A DNA stretch of 7,421 nt. It comes from DASWVC01 sp036401335. GTDB taxonomy: Bacteria > Verrucomicrobiota > Verrucomicrobiia > Chthoniobacterales > JAFAMB01. The notes under the pieces were generated by a model that worked only from the letters and a program-made list of their open reading frames with translations, searched no databases and was not told the origin of the DNA. Of this stretch, positions 1 to 5,315 are shown piece by piece. The position numbers were made by a program, and so were the translations under genes. The stretch lies in NCBI GenBank assembly GCA_036401335.1, contig DASWVC010000069.1, forward strand, positions 1-7,421. Direction: 5' to 3'. Every line of letters begins with the position of its first letter. Position 1 is the stretch's first letter.

Positions 1-1241
1 TTGCCCGGTTGCGCTAAGGAGTGCGCCAACCTCGGGTCAGACTGCACGAACCTTTCGGCCTCCGCCCCGGAAACCCTCCCGATGCCGACTTTCAGCAATT
101 CAATGAGCAATTCAGATTCTTTGGCCACCGACTGCCGTTCAAAGCAGTGTTTGATCGTGTGCCGCTTGGCTGCTTCGGGTTCCATCAGGCCCACCGATTC
201 CAGGGAGAGCGAAACGTCTTTCGTGATCTGTTCCAGCCGGCCCGGCGCAAGCTGGTCCCGCCAGTTGTCTTCCAGCGCTTTGCCTTCCAAGGTCGCCTGG
301 CCTTTGCCTTGCCGGTGTTCCCGGGCCAGTTTCGCCTTCTCACCCGCGTAAGCGTCATCGGGTGAAAGGACTTCTCCCCGAGCCGCCGCCGCATGGACCG
401 CCGCATCCGCCCGGCGTTCCAACTCGGGCCTCAAGGTGCGTTCCAGTTCTTGAATCTGCTGGCTGCGCTTGCTGAACGCCTGAACCTCGTCCGGGGTAAT
501 GACCTGCATCTCAATGCCGTTGGCGGTCTTCCGAAGGCCATGGCCCAACTCAACCAACTTTTCCGCAAACAAGGCATGGGCCTTGGCCTTGTACCGCCAT
601 TCGTTCTCAATCACTTTCCGGAACTTGGCCGCTTTGAGCCGTTGCTCTTCCGGATCAAAGGCCACGTTTAAAAACGTGTTGTGGCAGTGCACGTGCGGAT
701 CCGTCGCACCGCTGACCGGACGGGCCGTCTCGTGCAAGAAGGTGGCGCACAACCCGCCTTGCGCGTCCCGGTCATGGCTTGCCCCGTTAACCCGCACCCG
801 CACTTGCAGGTCATCCTGGATCCAACCCACCAGGGCCGCGTTCGTCTCCAGAAAGGCCTGCATGACTTCCCGGTCTTTGGTCACCTCGTAATAAACGCTG
901 GCGCTCTTCGGCATGCTGTAGGTGAAATCCCAACCGATGTCCCGGTTATCGACTTCCTTGGCTTTCCACTCCCACTTCCGGCTTTCCGATTGGAGTTCCC
1001 AGCCGTGTTCAATGCGCGTGCCGTTGGTCCGAGCCGTCAGCCGTTCACCCGTCACCGGATGCACGTTGTGAAGCACGGCCTTGAACGCTTCCTTGGTCAC
1101 GTCGCGGTCTAATCCCAATTTCTCGACCAGGCCGCCTTGCCAGATCCCCACGGTTTTCCCGTAGTATTCCTCGGTCGTTAAATGCCGGTCGAAATAGCGT
1201 TCGCAGCCTTGTGCGCTCTTGATTTCTGCCTTGGTCAGCAT
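1..1241 (-). CDS. TrwC/TraI-family (MOBF) conjugative relaxase, N-terminal part
   Basis: Relaxases of this family nick one strand at oriT, stay covalently bound to its 5' end through a tyrosine and lead it into the recipient; many also carry a C-terminal helicase. The minus-strand frame opens at ATG 1241-1239 and stays open for 413 codons to the window edge, so the 3' end is missing. An in-frame TAG four codons upstream limits the start; no good ribosome site is seen. Visible motifs: candidate catalytic tyrosines Y16 and Y26/Y27; GGLVEKLGL near 36-44; DFTYSMPKSASV (105-116), matching the family's D-x-TFSAPKSVS, with D105 the likely catalytic acid; and a three-histidine metal site H170, H185, H187 in DPHVHCHN. 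H170 sits 15 residues before H185, against about 11 in TrwC as I recall it. Residues 384-410 resemble the linker that precedes the helicase domain. The family call is very secure; presence of the helicase is inferred. Confidence 0.95.
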   Translation of the reverse strand, partial: MLTKAEIKSAQGCERYFDRHLTTEEYYGKTVGIWQGGLVEKLGLDRDVTKEAFKAVLHNVHPVTGERLTARTNGTRIEHGWELQSESRKWEWKAKEVDNRDIGWDFTYSMPKSASVYYEVTKDREVMQAFLETNAALVGWIQDDLQVRVRVNGASHDRDAQGGLCATFLHETARPVSGATDPHVHCHNTFLNVAFDPEEQRLKAAKFRKVIENEWRYKAKAHALFAEKLVELGHGLRKTANGIEMQVITPDEVQAFSKRSQQIQELERTLRPELERRADAAVHAAAARGEVLSPDDAYAGEKAKLAREHRQGKGQATLEGKALEDNWRDQLAPGRLEQITKDVSLSLESVGLMEPEAAKRHTIKHCFERQSVAKESELLIELLKVGIGRVSGAEAERFVQSDPRLAHSLAQPG

Positions 1242-1338
1242 GGAAAGCTTCTAGGCCTATTGGTAGCACATTTTTAGACGGGTTCACCCTGGTGGGTTGT
1301 TCACCGCCCTAGAATTCCAAGATTTTTAGACTTTATTC

Positions 1339-1357
1339 CCTTGCGCCTGGCGCAAGG
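1339..1357. repeat. 19-base near-perfect palindrome in the putative oriT
   Basis: CCTTGCGCC at 1339-1347 and GGCGCAAGG at 1349-1357 are perfect reverse complements around a single T. It may be a protein-binding palindrome, or a cruciform recognised by the relaxase or an accessory protein. It is not followed by a T-run on the plus strand, so a simple plus-strand terminator is unlikely. Confidence 0.75.
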
Positions 1358-1363
1358 AGAAAA

Positions 1364-1384
1364 ACCCATTGTCAAACAATGGGT
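1364..1384. repeat. Hairpin with 8-bp stem, 5-nt loop in the putative oriT
   Basis: ACCCATTG (1364-1371) pairs with CAATGGGT (1377-1384) across the loop TCAAA. In the minus direction the stem is followed directly by TTTTCTCC, so it could act as an intrinsic terminator or attenuator in the relaxase leader. In the plus direction TAAATTTTT follows. Position beside a relaxase gene makes an oriT inverted repeat equally possible. Confidence 0.7.
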
Positions 1385-1387
1385 AAA

Positions 1388-1460
1388 TTTTTACACCCTT
1401 TTACGCCTATTTTAGCCCTCGGCTTGACTCGTGCGTGAAAGGGTGAAAAATGGCGTGAAA
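1388..1460. repeat. Mirrored array of GTRAAA-type boxes (operator or iteron-like)
   Basis: The left arm 1388-1407, read on the minus strand, is GGCGTAAAAGGGTGTAAAAA. The right arm 1432-1450, read on the plus strand, is TGCGTGAAAGGGTGAAAAA. They match at 17 of 20 aligned positions with one gap. Each side has three six-base units: TTTTAC/TTTTAG at 1389, 1399 and 1411 on the left and GTGAAA at 1435, 1443 and 1455 on the right. The array lies immediately before the ATG of the helix-turn-helix gene, which makes that protein the natural candidate to bind it. The role as an operator or segregation site is inferred. Confidence 0.65.
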
Positions 1461-1469
1461 CGTTGCCAA

Positions 1470-1901
1470 ATGTCAGGTAAAAACACCCCGGCAAAACCAA
1501 CCCCCGCGCCCAGGCCGCGCCCCAACCAGAGTCCGCTGTGGGACCACTTGGAGCTGATCCGCACGATGCGGATGGGCCGGCACACCTGGGCGGAAATCGC
1601 CGAAGGCATTAAAGATGCCGGAGGCCCAAAAGTGGGCCTCACCACGGTTTACAACTTCTACAAGCGCGCCGTGGACCGGGCGAGAAAAGGAAAACCCAGG
1701 CCGTTTGGTTTTGAAGACCCGTTCGCCAACCTTGCGTCCCCCGGCCCAAAGGCAAAACCCGTTCGGCCTGCGGCCGAGGCGCCGGCCAGCCCTCCCCCAT
1801 CCCAGACGCCCGACGAGGTGGTGGCGGAATTTGACCGGCAGGCAAAGGCGCTCCGGAACAAACCAACTGCCCTAAAAATCATGCGCCACGACGATTTATG
1901 A
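1470..1901 (+). CDS. Small helix-turn-helix protein, StbA/TraK-like position
   Basis: The protein has 143 residues from ATG 1470. An in-frame GTG at 1431 would add 13 residues, but that start falls inside the repeat array, so 1470 is preferred; neither has a strong ribosome site. Residues 1-20 are Pro/Lys/Arg-rich. Residues 23-68 look like a helix-turn-helix: an opening helix, then TWAEIAEGIKDAGG, then a second helix VGLTTVYNFYKRA, in the style of resolvase-like recognition helices. Residues 70-115 are a Pro/Ala-rich linker and the C-terminus is charged. It heads an operon, overlapping the next gene by ATGA, and faces away from the relaxase across a repeat-rich region. By position it corresponds to StbA (R388) or TraK (RP4), which bind repeats at or near oriT. 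I cannot claim sequence homology to either; DNA binding is well supported by the fold pattern. Confidence 0.75.
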   Translation: MSGKNTPAKPTPAPRPRPNQSPLWDHLELIRTMRMGRHTWAEIAEGIKDAGGPKVGLTTVYNFYKRAVDRARKGKPRPFGFEDPFANLASPGPKAKPVRPAAEAPASPPPSQTPDEVVAEFDRQAKALRNKPTALKIMRHDDL

Positions 1902-2719
1902 CCAGCAAATCCAACCCTGGAAAACAGACCGTGACCAAAACCAAACCAACCGCCACGAAAATCATCCTGACGTGCGGGGGAAAAGGAGGCGTTGGCAAAA
2001 CGACCATCTTGGTGGCCATCACCGATTACCTGCGATCCACAGGCGCTGACCTGACCACGATGGATTGCGACACCGAGAACGCCCAACAAGTTTCCTGCTT
2101 TTCCCATTGGCTGAGCGGAAAAGGAAACGTTCTGAACCTTCGGGACGCAACGGATCGCGACCGGCTCTTGACCGACTCGGCCGCCGCCGGCGTGCCTTAC
2201 GTGCTCGTTGACCTGCCGGCGAATGCCACGGGTGACATTGCGACGTGGTTGCAAGACGTGGCCACTGCCGAGCTGATTGCCGAGATGGGCCTGGAGATCC
2301 TCGCCGTGGGCGTCGTAACGCCCCATGCCGGGTCTGCTCGAAGCGTCGTGCAATGGATCAGCACCCTCGGAGACCGTGCCTCCTACTTGGTCGCCCTCAA
2401 CCGGATCGAGTACGAACCGGTGCCGAGGCCTGCCCGCCAAGCCTTTGCGGAATGGTTTGACGCCGCGCTGCCGCTCTTGGAAGGCAAGGTTTCTCCCGAC
2501 CGGATCCGCACCATTGAGATTCCCAACATGGAAGCCCACGGGATGTTGGCCATGGTCACTTTGGGAAAATTGCCCTCCAAAGCGATGGAAGATCCGGCAC
2601 TACAAATCCTGCACAAATCGCGGGTGCGGACGTGGCGAAATCAGATTTATGCCGAGCTCGACCGGTCCGGCGTGTTTGGCGCGCCGGCCGCTAAGGAACC
2701 CGCGCCAGCAGCCCACTAA
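1898..2719 (+). CDS. ParA/MinD-superfamily ATPase, StbB/TraL-like
   Basis: A 273-residue P-loop ATPase of the deviant Walker A class, whose members position plasmids, origins or protein complexes by ATP-driven cycling. Residues 1-20 are a Lys/Thr-rich extension. The deviant Walker A motif GGKGGVGKTT spans 27-36 with signature lysine K29 and catalytic K34; Walker A' is TTMDCDTENAQ with D56 and D58; Walker B is YVLVDLPAN (101-109) with D105. The start ATG overlaps the stop of the helix-turn-helix gene as ATGA, suggesting translational coupling, and the next gene begins 15 bases after the stop. Placement in an operon divergent from a MOBF relaxase resembles stbB of R388 and traL of RP4. A plain partition ParA is the alternative, but no ParB gene is adjacent. 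The C-terminus is Ala/Pro-rich. Confidence 0.88.
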   Translation: MTSKSNPGKQTVTKTKPTATKIILTCGGKGGVGKTTILVAITDYLRSTGADLTTMDCDTENAQQVSCFSHWLSGKGNVLNLRDATDRDRLLTDSAAAGVPYVLVDLPANATGDIATWLQDVATAELIAEMGLEILAVGVVTPHAGSARSVVQWISTLGDRASYLVALNRIEYEPVPRPARQAFAEWFDAALPLLEGKVSPDRIRTIEIPNMEAHGMLAMVTLGKLPSKAMEDPALQILHKSRVRTWRNQIYAELDRSGVFGAPAAKEPAPAAH

Positions 2720-2734
2720 ACCCAGGGAAAAAGG

Positions 2735-3520
2735 ATGGCCTCGGATTCAGCCGCCCTGAAGGGCAAGGTAAAGGCCAAAGACGACCCGGAAAAGACGGGT
2801 AACCTAGAAAACCAGGGAACCCGGGAAGGCCAAAGCCCGCCGGAACGGCGGGGCGACCCCGGCCCTTCCCAGGTCACGGCGGCCCACCTCTCCCCCGCCT
2901 TGCGGGAAGCCGTCTACCGGACGTTTGCGCGGGCCCGTTTGGCCGAGGGTGACCCGCTCTGGACGGTGCTGGCGGCCACCGTGGAAATCCACCAAGCCTT
3001 CCTGACCGAATGGCAAAAGGCAGCGCCCCAGGGCCAGGCGACGCCGGCGCCGGGAACCGCAGCCCTTGGACCGGTCGGCGCGTCGGCTTTGCCGTTCGAC
3101 CCCGCGAGCCGGGACGCGCAGGCGGCGCTCGACCGTCAGACCGACGAAATCCTGCGCGCCATCCGGGCCGCCCAGCCACCCGTGCGCTGGTGGCGCCGGT
3201 GGGAGTGGCTGGCTGCCCTGTGCGCGTCGTTGCTCCTGGCGGGCTTTGCGTTCGGGTATTGGCTGACGTGGGATTGGGCCACGGCCAAAGCGAGCGCGGA
3301 CGCCAACGCCCGGGTGGAAGCCCTGACCACCCAGCTTCCCGAGGCCGAACGGTTCAGCCTGCTCATTCAAGGGTTCGGCGGAAACGTCCGCTGGTTCAAC
3401 CCCCCGTCCCCCGAGGGCAAACCCCGCGCCCTGACCCTGGTGGTGAGCACGGGCCGGTTCAAGGTCGAAGAGCTCAAGGCGAACGACGCTCGAAATGACG
3501 TTTCCTTTACCGTACGGTAG
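2735..3520 (+). CDS. Hypothetical single-pass membrane protein, third gene of the accessory operon
   Basis: I do not recognise a named family. The 261-residue protein starts at ATG 2735, preceded by AGGGA at 2724 and AAGG directly before the start, 15 bases after the ATPase stop. Residues 1-50 are charged and low in complexity (Lys, Glu, Gly, Pro). Residues 51-95 and 124-146 look helical, separated by an Ala/Pro/Gly-rich linker at 96-123. RWWRRWEW precedes a hydrophobic segment at about 157-178, so a cytoplasmic N-terminus is expected by the positive-inside rule. The remaining 80 residues would lie outside the inner membrane and include a beta-rich stretch, ALTLVVSTGRFKVEEL. In R388 and RP4 the third gene of the equivalent operon (stbC, traM) is poorly understood; here the product could tether the ATPase system to the membrane. 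That role is inferred. Confidence 0.75.
   Translation: MASDSAALKGKVKAKDDPEKTGNLENQGTREGQSPPERRGDPGPSQVTAAHLSPALREAVYRTFARARLAEGDPLWTVLAATVEIHQAFLTEWQKAAPQGQATPAPGTAALGPVGASALPFDPASRDAQAALDRQTDEILRAIRAAQPPVRWWRRWEWLAALCASLLLAGFAFGYWLTWDWATAKASADANARVEALTTQLPEAERFSLLIQGFGGNVRWFNPPSPEGKPRALTLVVSTGRFKVEELKANDARNDVSFTVR
3508..3519. repeat. 12-base perfect palindrome at the end of the membrane-protein gene
   Basis: TACCGTACGGTA is a perfect palindrome that overlaps the TAG stop codon of the preceding gene. It could be a dyad operator at the boundary between the two operons; chance is possible at this length. Confidence 0.4.
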
Positions 3521-3617
3521 TGGGTAAATAGAACATTAGTTTAATTTTTAATTTAAAAACTAGATTCGCTTTTAATTTGCCTGGGGTTCCGATTTTCTGG
3601 TAGCCCATTTTTCTACC
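3521..3617 (+). promoter_or_regulatory. AT-rich repeat region before the ParF-like gene, candidate promoter or parS
   Basis: A strongly AT-rich gap between GC-rich genes. TTTAATTT occurs three times (3540-3547, 3547-3554, 3571-3578), and TTTTTAATTTAAAAA is a 15-base palindrome around a central T (3545-3559). Type Ib partition cassettes often carry their centromere and operator directly before the ATPase gene, as AT-rich short repeats bound by the ribbon-helix-helix partner. A 15-base block at 3598-3612 also recurs before the relaxase. I did not find a promoter with correct spacing that I would defend. Confidence 0.5.
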
Positions 3618-4178
3618 GTGAAAACAATTGCGCTGGTCAACGGGAAAGGCGGATGCGGAAAAACCACCTTGAGCCTGTTGCTGGGCATGGCGCTGCTGAG
3701 GTCTGGACGAAGGGTCCAGTTCATCGACCTGGACCCGCAGAAATCCTTAACCGGCATCCTGAAGTTTCACCAGATTGCTGAGACCGTGGACGAACCGGAG
3801 TTCGTCATGATCGACACCCCGCCGCGCCTCGATTCCGGGGAGATTGCCAAAGCAATCCGGGCCGCCGACGTGATTTGCATTCCAACCCGGCCGCTGGTCT
3901 TTGACCTGGGCGTCACCGTCAACACGTCCGCCCTGGTGGCGAAAACCAAAACGCCTGGGTCCAAGGCGTTGATTGTCTTCAATCAGGTTCGAAAAGGCAC
4001 GCTGGCGACCAAGGACGCCCAGAACCTGGACCGGTCCAAGTTCTCCGTGCCCGTGGCCAAGGCATCCATATCGATGCGCGAATGCATTTACCGGGCGACG
4101 AGCACCAAAGACGGCTGGAAGGCATTGGACGAACCGGCAGCGGCTGAGCTGTTGAGCCTTGCCCTCAGTCTGGGGTAA
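3618..4178 (+). CDS. Small ParA-family partition ATPase, ParF-like (type Ib)
   Basis: At 186 residues this is in the size class of type Ib partition ATPases (ParF), which lack the N-terminal DNA-binding domain of larger ParA proteins. The deviant Walker A motif NGKGGCGKTT spans 8-17 with signature K10 and catalytic K15; Walker A' is FIDLDPQKS with D37 and D39; Walker B is FVMIDTPPR with D66. The GTG start at 3618 puts the motif at the extreme N-terminus, as usual for ParF; it has no Shine-Dalgarno sequence (TTTTTCTACC precedes it), so it may be translated leaderless or weakly. A ribbon-helix-helix gene follows after 57 bases, matching a parF-parG order. The expected role is ATP-dependent separation of plasmid copies on the nucleoid. 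It differs clearly from the ATPase at 1898-2719, so the two are not a recent duplication. Confidence 0.88.
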   Translation: MKTIALVNGKGGCGKTTLSLLLGMALLRSGRRVQFIDLDPQKSLTGILKFHQIAETVDEPEFVMIDTPPRLDSGEIAKAIRAADVICIPTRPLVFDLGVTVNTSALVAKTKTPGSKALIVFNQVRKGTLATKDAQNLDRSKFSVPVAKASISMRECIYRATSTKDGWKALDEPAAAELLSLALSLG

Positions 4179-4235
4179 TGCTTTTATATTTTTTAATTAA
4201 ATAAGTTTTTACACTGTCTAATTACCTGATTTTCC
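4179..4235 (+). promoter_or_regulatory. AT-rich gap between ParF-like and ParG-like genes
   Basis: This 57-base gap is almost entirely A and T in its first half and includes the 10-base palindrome TTTAATTAAA near 4193-4202. It resembles the AT-rich repeat region before the ATPase gene and may be a second binding site for the ribbon-helix-helix protein, an internal promoter, or both. GATTTTCCATG at its end echoes GATTTTCTGG before the ATPase gene. Confidence 0.4.
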
Positions 4236-4592
4236 ATGAAGAAACTTTCTAAACAGAATGATGGAACAATGGAAACGCCGACCATTGATTCCCTGGCCGC
4301 ACTCAGCGCCGCTGGCCGGCATCAGTCCGAAGAAGTCATGGAACTGGCGCCGAAGGGGAGGGGACCGGGAAGGCCACGCCGGGAGGTTCCCACGGTTCAA
4401 AGGACGGTGAGCTTTACCGACGACGCGCTCAGCCGGTTAAAAAAACTTTCGGCGCGCAGCGACCGGGAAGGGTACGAGCGCCCCGATTTCAGTAAAACGG
4501 TGCGGGTTGCCCTTCGTTTGGCCGAGACGGCTTCGGAGGCAGAGGTCAAAAAAGCGTTCAACGCGGAACTGGACGGGGAGGGCCGGCCATGA
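4236..4592 (+). CDS. Ribbon-helix-helix DNA-binding protein with AT-hook-like stretch, ParG-like
   Basis: A 118-residue basic protein. Residues 41-49, GRGPGRPRR, match the core of an AT-hook (G-R-P flanked by basic residues), which binds the minor groove of AT-rich DNA. Residues 55-97 fit a ribbon-helix-helix domain: the strand QRTVSF, a helix through DDALSRLKKLSAR, a loop, then a second helix FSKTVRVALRLAETA. Such proteins pair with small ParA ATPases, bind the centromere and repress their own operon; the ATPase gene lies directly upstream. The flexible N-terminus (1-40) would be the region that contacts the ATPase in ParG. The first ATG (4236) lacks a clear ribosome site and ATG 4269 is an alternative. 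The ATGA overlap with the next gene indicates coupling. A CopG-type repressor or antitoxin is less likely here. Confidence 0.72.
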   Translation: MKKLSKQNDGTMETPTIDSLAALSAAGRHQSEEVMELAPKGRGPGRPRREVPTVQRTVSFTDDALSRLKKLSARSDREGYERPDFSKTVRVALRLAETASEAEVKKAFNAELDGEGRP

Positions 4593-4897
4593 CCGCCGCC
4601 GAAACCATCCGCAAACTAAAGAGCGTCGGCGCGTCCGACGAGCTGGCGGGTGGCATTGTGGAAGTCATGGAAGAGCGGGAGGAAAACCGCCTGGTCACCC
4701 GCGAATTCCTCCGGGCCGAGCTGGCGATGACCCGCGAAGCGCTGCGCACCGAGGTGCAAGGGCTACGGGCGGAATTCCACGAATCGATGGTGACCCAGAC
4801 CCGCTGGATCGTGGGCAGCGCCGCCGCGCTGCTGGCGGCCTTTGCCGGCCTGATCCTGGGGGGTGTGTACTTCCTGCTGGCGCATTACCGGCCATGA
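4589..4897 (+). CDS. Membrane-anchored coiled-coil protein, DUF1640/CCDC90-like
   Basis: A 102-residue protein in the style of the DUF1640 family, whose function is poorly known in bacteria. Residues 3-27 (AAETIRKLKSVGASDELA...) resemble the family's N-terminal helical pair. Residues 27-66 are rich in Glu and Arg with heptad-like spacing and probably form a coiled coil. Residues 73-97 are a single hydrophobic segment followed by a short basic tail, so the coiled coil should face the cytoplasm. Its ATG overlaps the stop of the ribbon-helix-helix gene and its own stop overlaps the next start, both as ATGA. Such tight linkage to the partition pair suggests co-production in fixed ratio. A membrane tether or an accessory of partition or transfer is possible, but unproven. 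Confidence 0.7.
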   Translation: MTAAETIRKLKSVGASDELAGGIVEVMEEREENRLVTREFLRAELAMTREALRTEVQGLRAEFHESMVTQTRWIVGSAAALLAAFAGLILGGVYFLLAHYRP

Positions 4898-5115
4898 GCG
4901 CGTACCGCATTACGTATGCAAACGGCCAAGATTTCGACGTGGAGCTGCCCAGCTTCGAAGCGTTAAAATGGTTCGTGAGCCTCGATTATCCCAAAGCCGC
5001 CTTGGTGGGGGAGGGGACTCAGGTGACGGCCTGGGAGCATGAGGAAGCTCGGCGTTCCGGCCAGCAACCCGTGGCGGTGGCGGCAAAGGTAAGCTTCAGA
5101 TGCGAGACGAACTGA
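4894..5115 (+). CDS. Small hypothetical protein
   Basis: I do not recognise the family. The 73-residue product begins MSAYRITYANGQDFDVELPS and looks like a small alpha/beta protein: a strand pair around a NGQDF turn, a helix (SFEALKWFVSL), then a strand and a basic C-terminal stretch. No signal peptide or membrane segment is present. The start overlaps the preceding stop as ATGA and the stop overlaps the next gene by 16 bases, so it belongs to a coupled chain. The tight overlaps and ordinary codon content are the main support that it is real. Confidence 0.6.
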   Translation: MSAYRITYANGQDFDVELPSFEALKWFVSLDYPKAALVGEGTQVTAWEHEEARRSGQQPVAVAAKVSFRCETN

Positions 5116-5315
5116 TCGCCTGCCTTCGCCGGGTTCCCTTTGCGCCGTTCATTGTCGCGCTCAAAACGGGCGAGGTGTACTCGGTCGCGGGCGTCGAGCG
5201 CCTGTGCGTGGGAAGCGAGCTTTGGGCCGTGGTGGATCAGGCAGGGTCCATTCGGGTGCATTCCCTTCAGGCGATTGAGTCGATCGTCACCGGTGGGGGA
5301 GGGGAAGCTGCCTAA
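5100..5315 (+). CDS. Small hypothetical protein with L-R-x-x-PF-x-PF pattern
   Basis: A 71-residue soluble protein, MRDELIACLRRVPFAPFIVA at its start. The opening helix ending in PF-x-PF, then a strand, a G-E/D-x-hydrophobic turn, and a final strand (SIRVHSLQAIESI) match a widespread but uncharacterised family of about 70-90 residues that I associate with Planctomycetota and Verrucomicrobiota. In that family the chain usually reads as a small beta-barrel-like fold; no function is known to me. It starts inside the preceding gene and its stop falls within the start region of the next one, so it belongs to the same coupled chain. Confidence 0.6.
   Translation: MRDELIACLRRVPFAPFIVALKTGEVYSVAGVERLCVGSELWAVVDQAGSIRVHSLQAIESIVTGGGGEAA

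Larger units (their letters stand above)
1242..1469. promoter_or_regulatory. Divergent intergenic region, candidate oriT and operators
   Basis: This non-coding stretch separates the minus-strand relaxase from the plus-strand accessory operon. It holds a dense set of repeats: ATTTTTAGAC twice (1270-1279 and 1322-1331), GTTCACC twice (1282-1288 and 1298-1304), a 19-base palindrome (1339-1357), an 8-base-pair hairpin (1364-1384), and an imperfect 20-base inverted repeat (1388-1407 with 1432-1450). Relaxase genes commonly lie beside their oriT, and such sites carry inverted repeats next to the nick plus binding sites for accessory proteins. No nick site can be assigned from sequence alone. Both divergent promoters must also lie here, but no convincing -35/-10 pair with correct spacing was found. 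Confidence 0.6.

Noticed and set aside
1..1112. Several plus-strand open frames of 90-140 codons
   Set aside because: All lie opposite the relaxase gene, whose motifs are unmistakable on the minus strand.
1370..1376. TTGACA on the minus strand inside the 1364-1384 hairpin as a -35 element for the relaxase
   Set aside because: No acceptable -10 sequence follows at 16-18 bases; the next positions read CGCCAG.
1405..1420. Faint similarity of TATTTTAGCCC to the nick region of R388
   Set aside because: The match needs a gap and rests on memory of the R388 sequence; too weak to call a nick site.
1658..2539. Long open frame (293 codons) on the minus strand opposite the first ATPase gene
   Set aside because: It mirrors a secure ATPase gene and part of the HTH gene; its translation is Gly/Arg/Ala-rich without domain features. 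GC-rich DNA commonly leaves such antisense frames open.
2804..3370. 188-codon minus-strand frame opposite the membrane-protein gene
   Set aside because: The translation is Arg/Gly/Pro-rich with no recognisable fold, and the plus strand has a ribosome site, operon spacing and a membrane segment.
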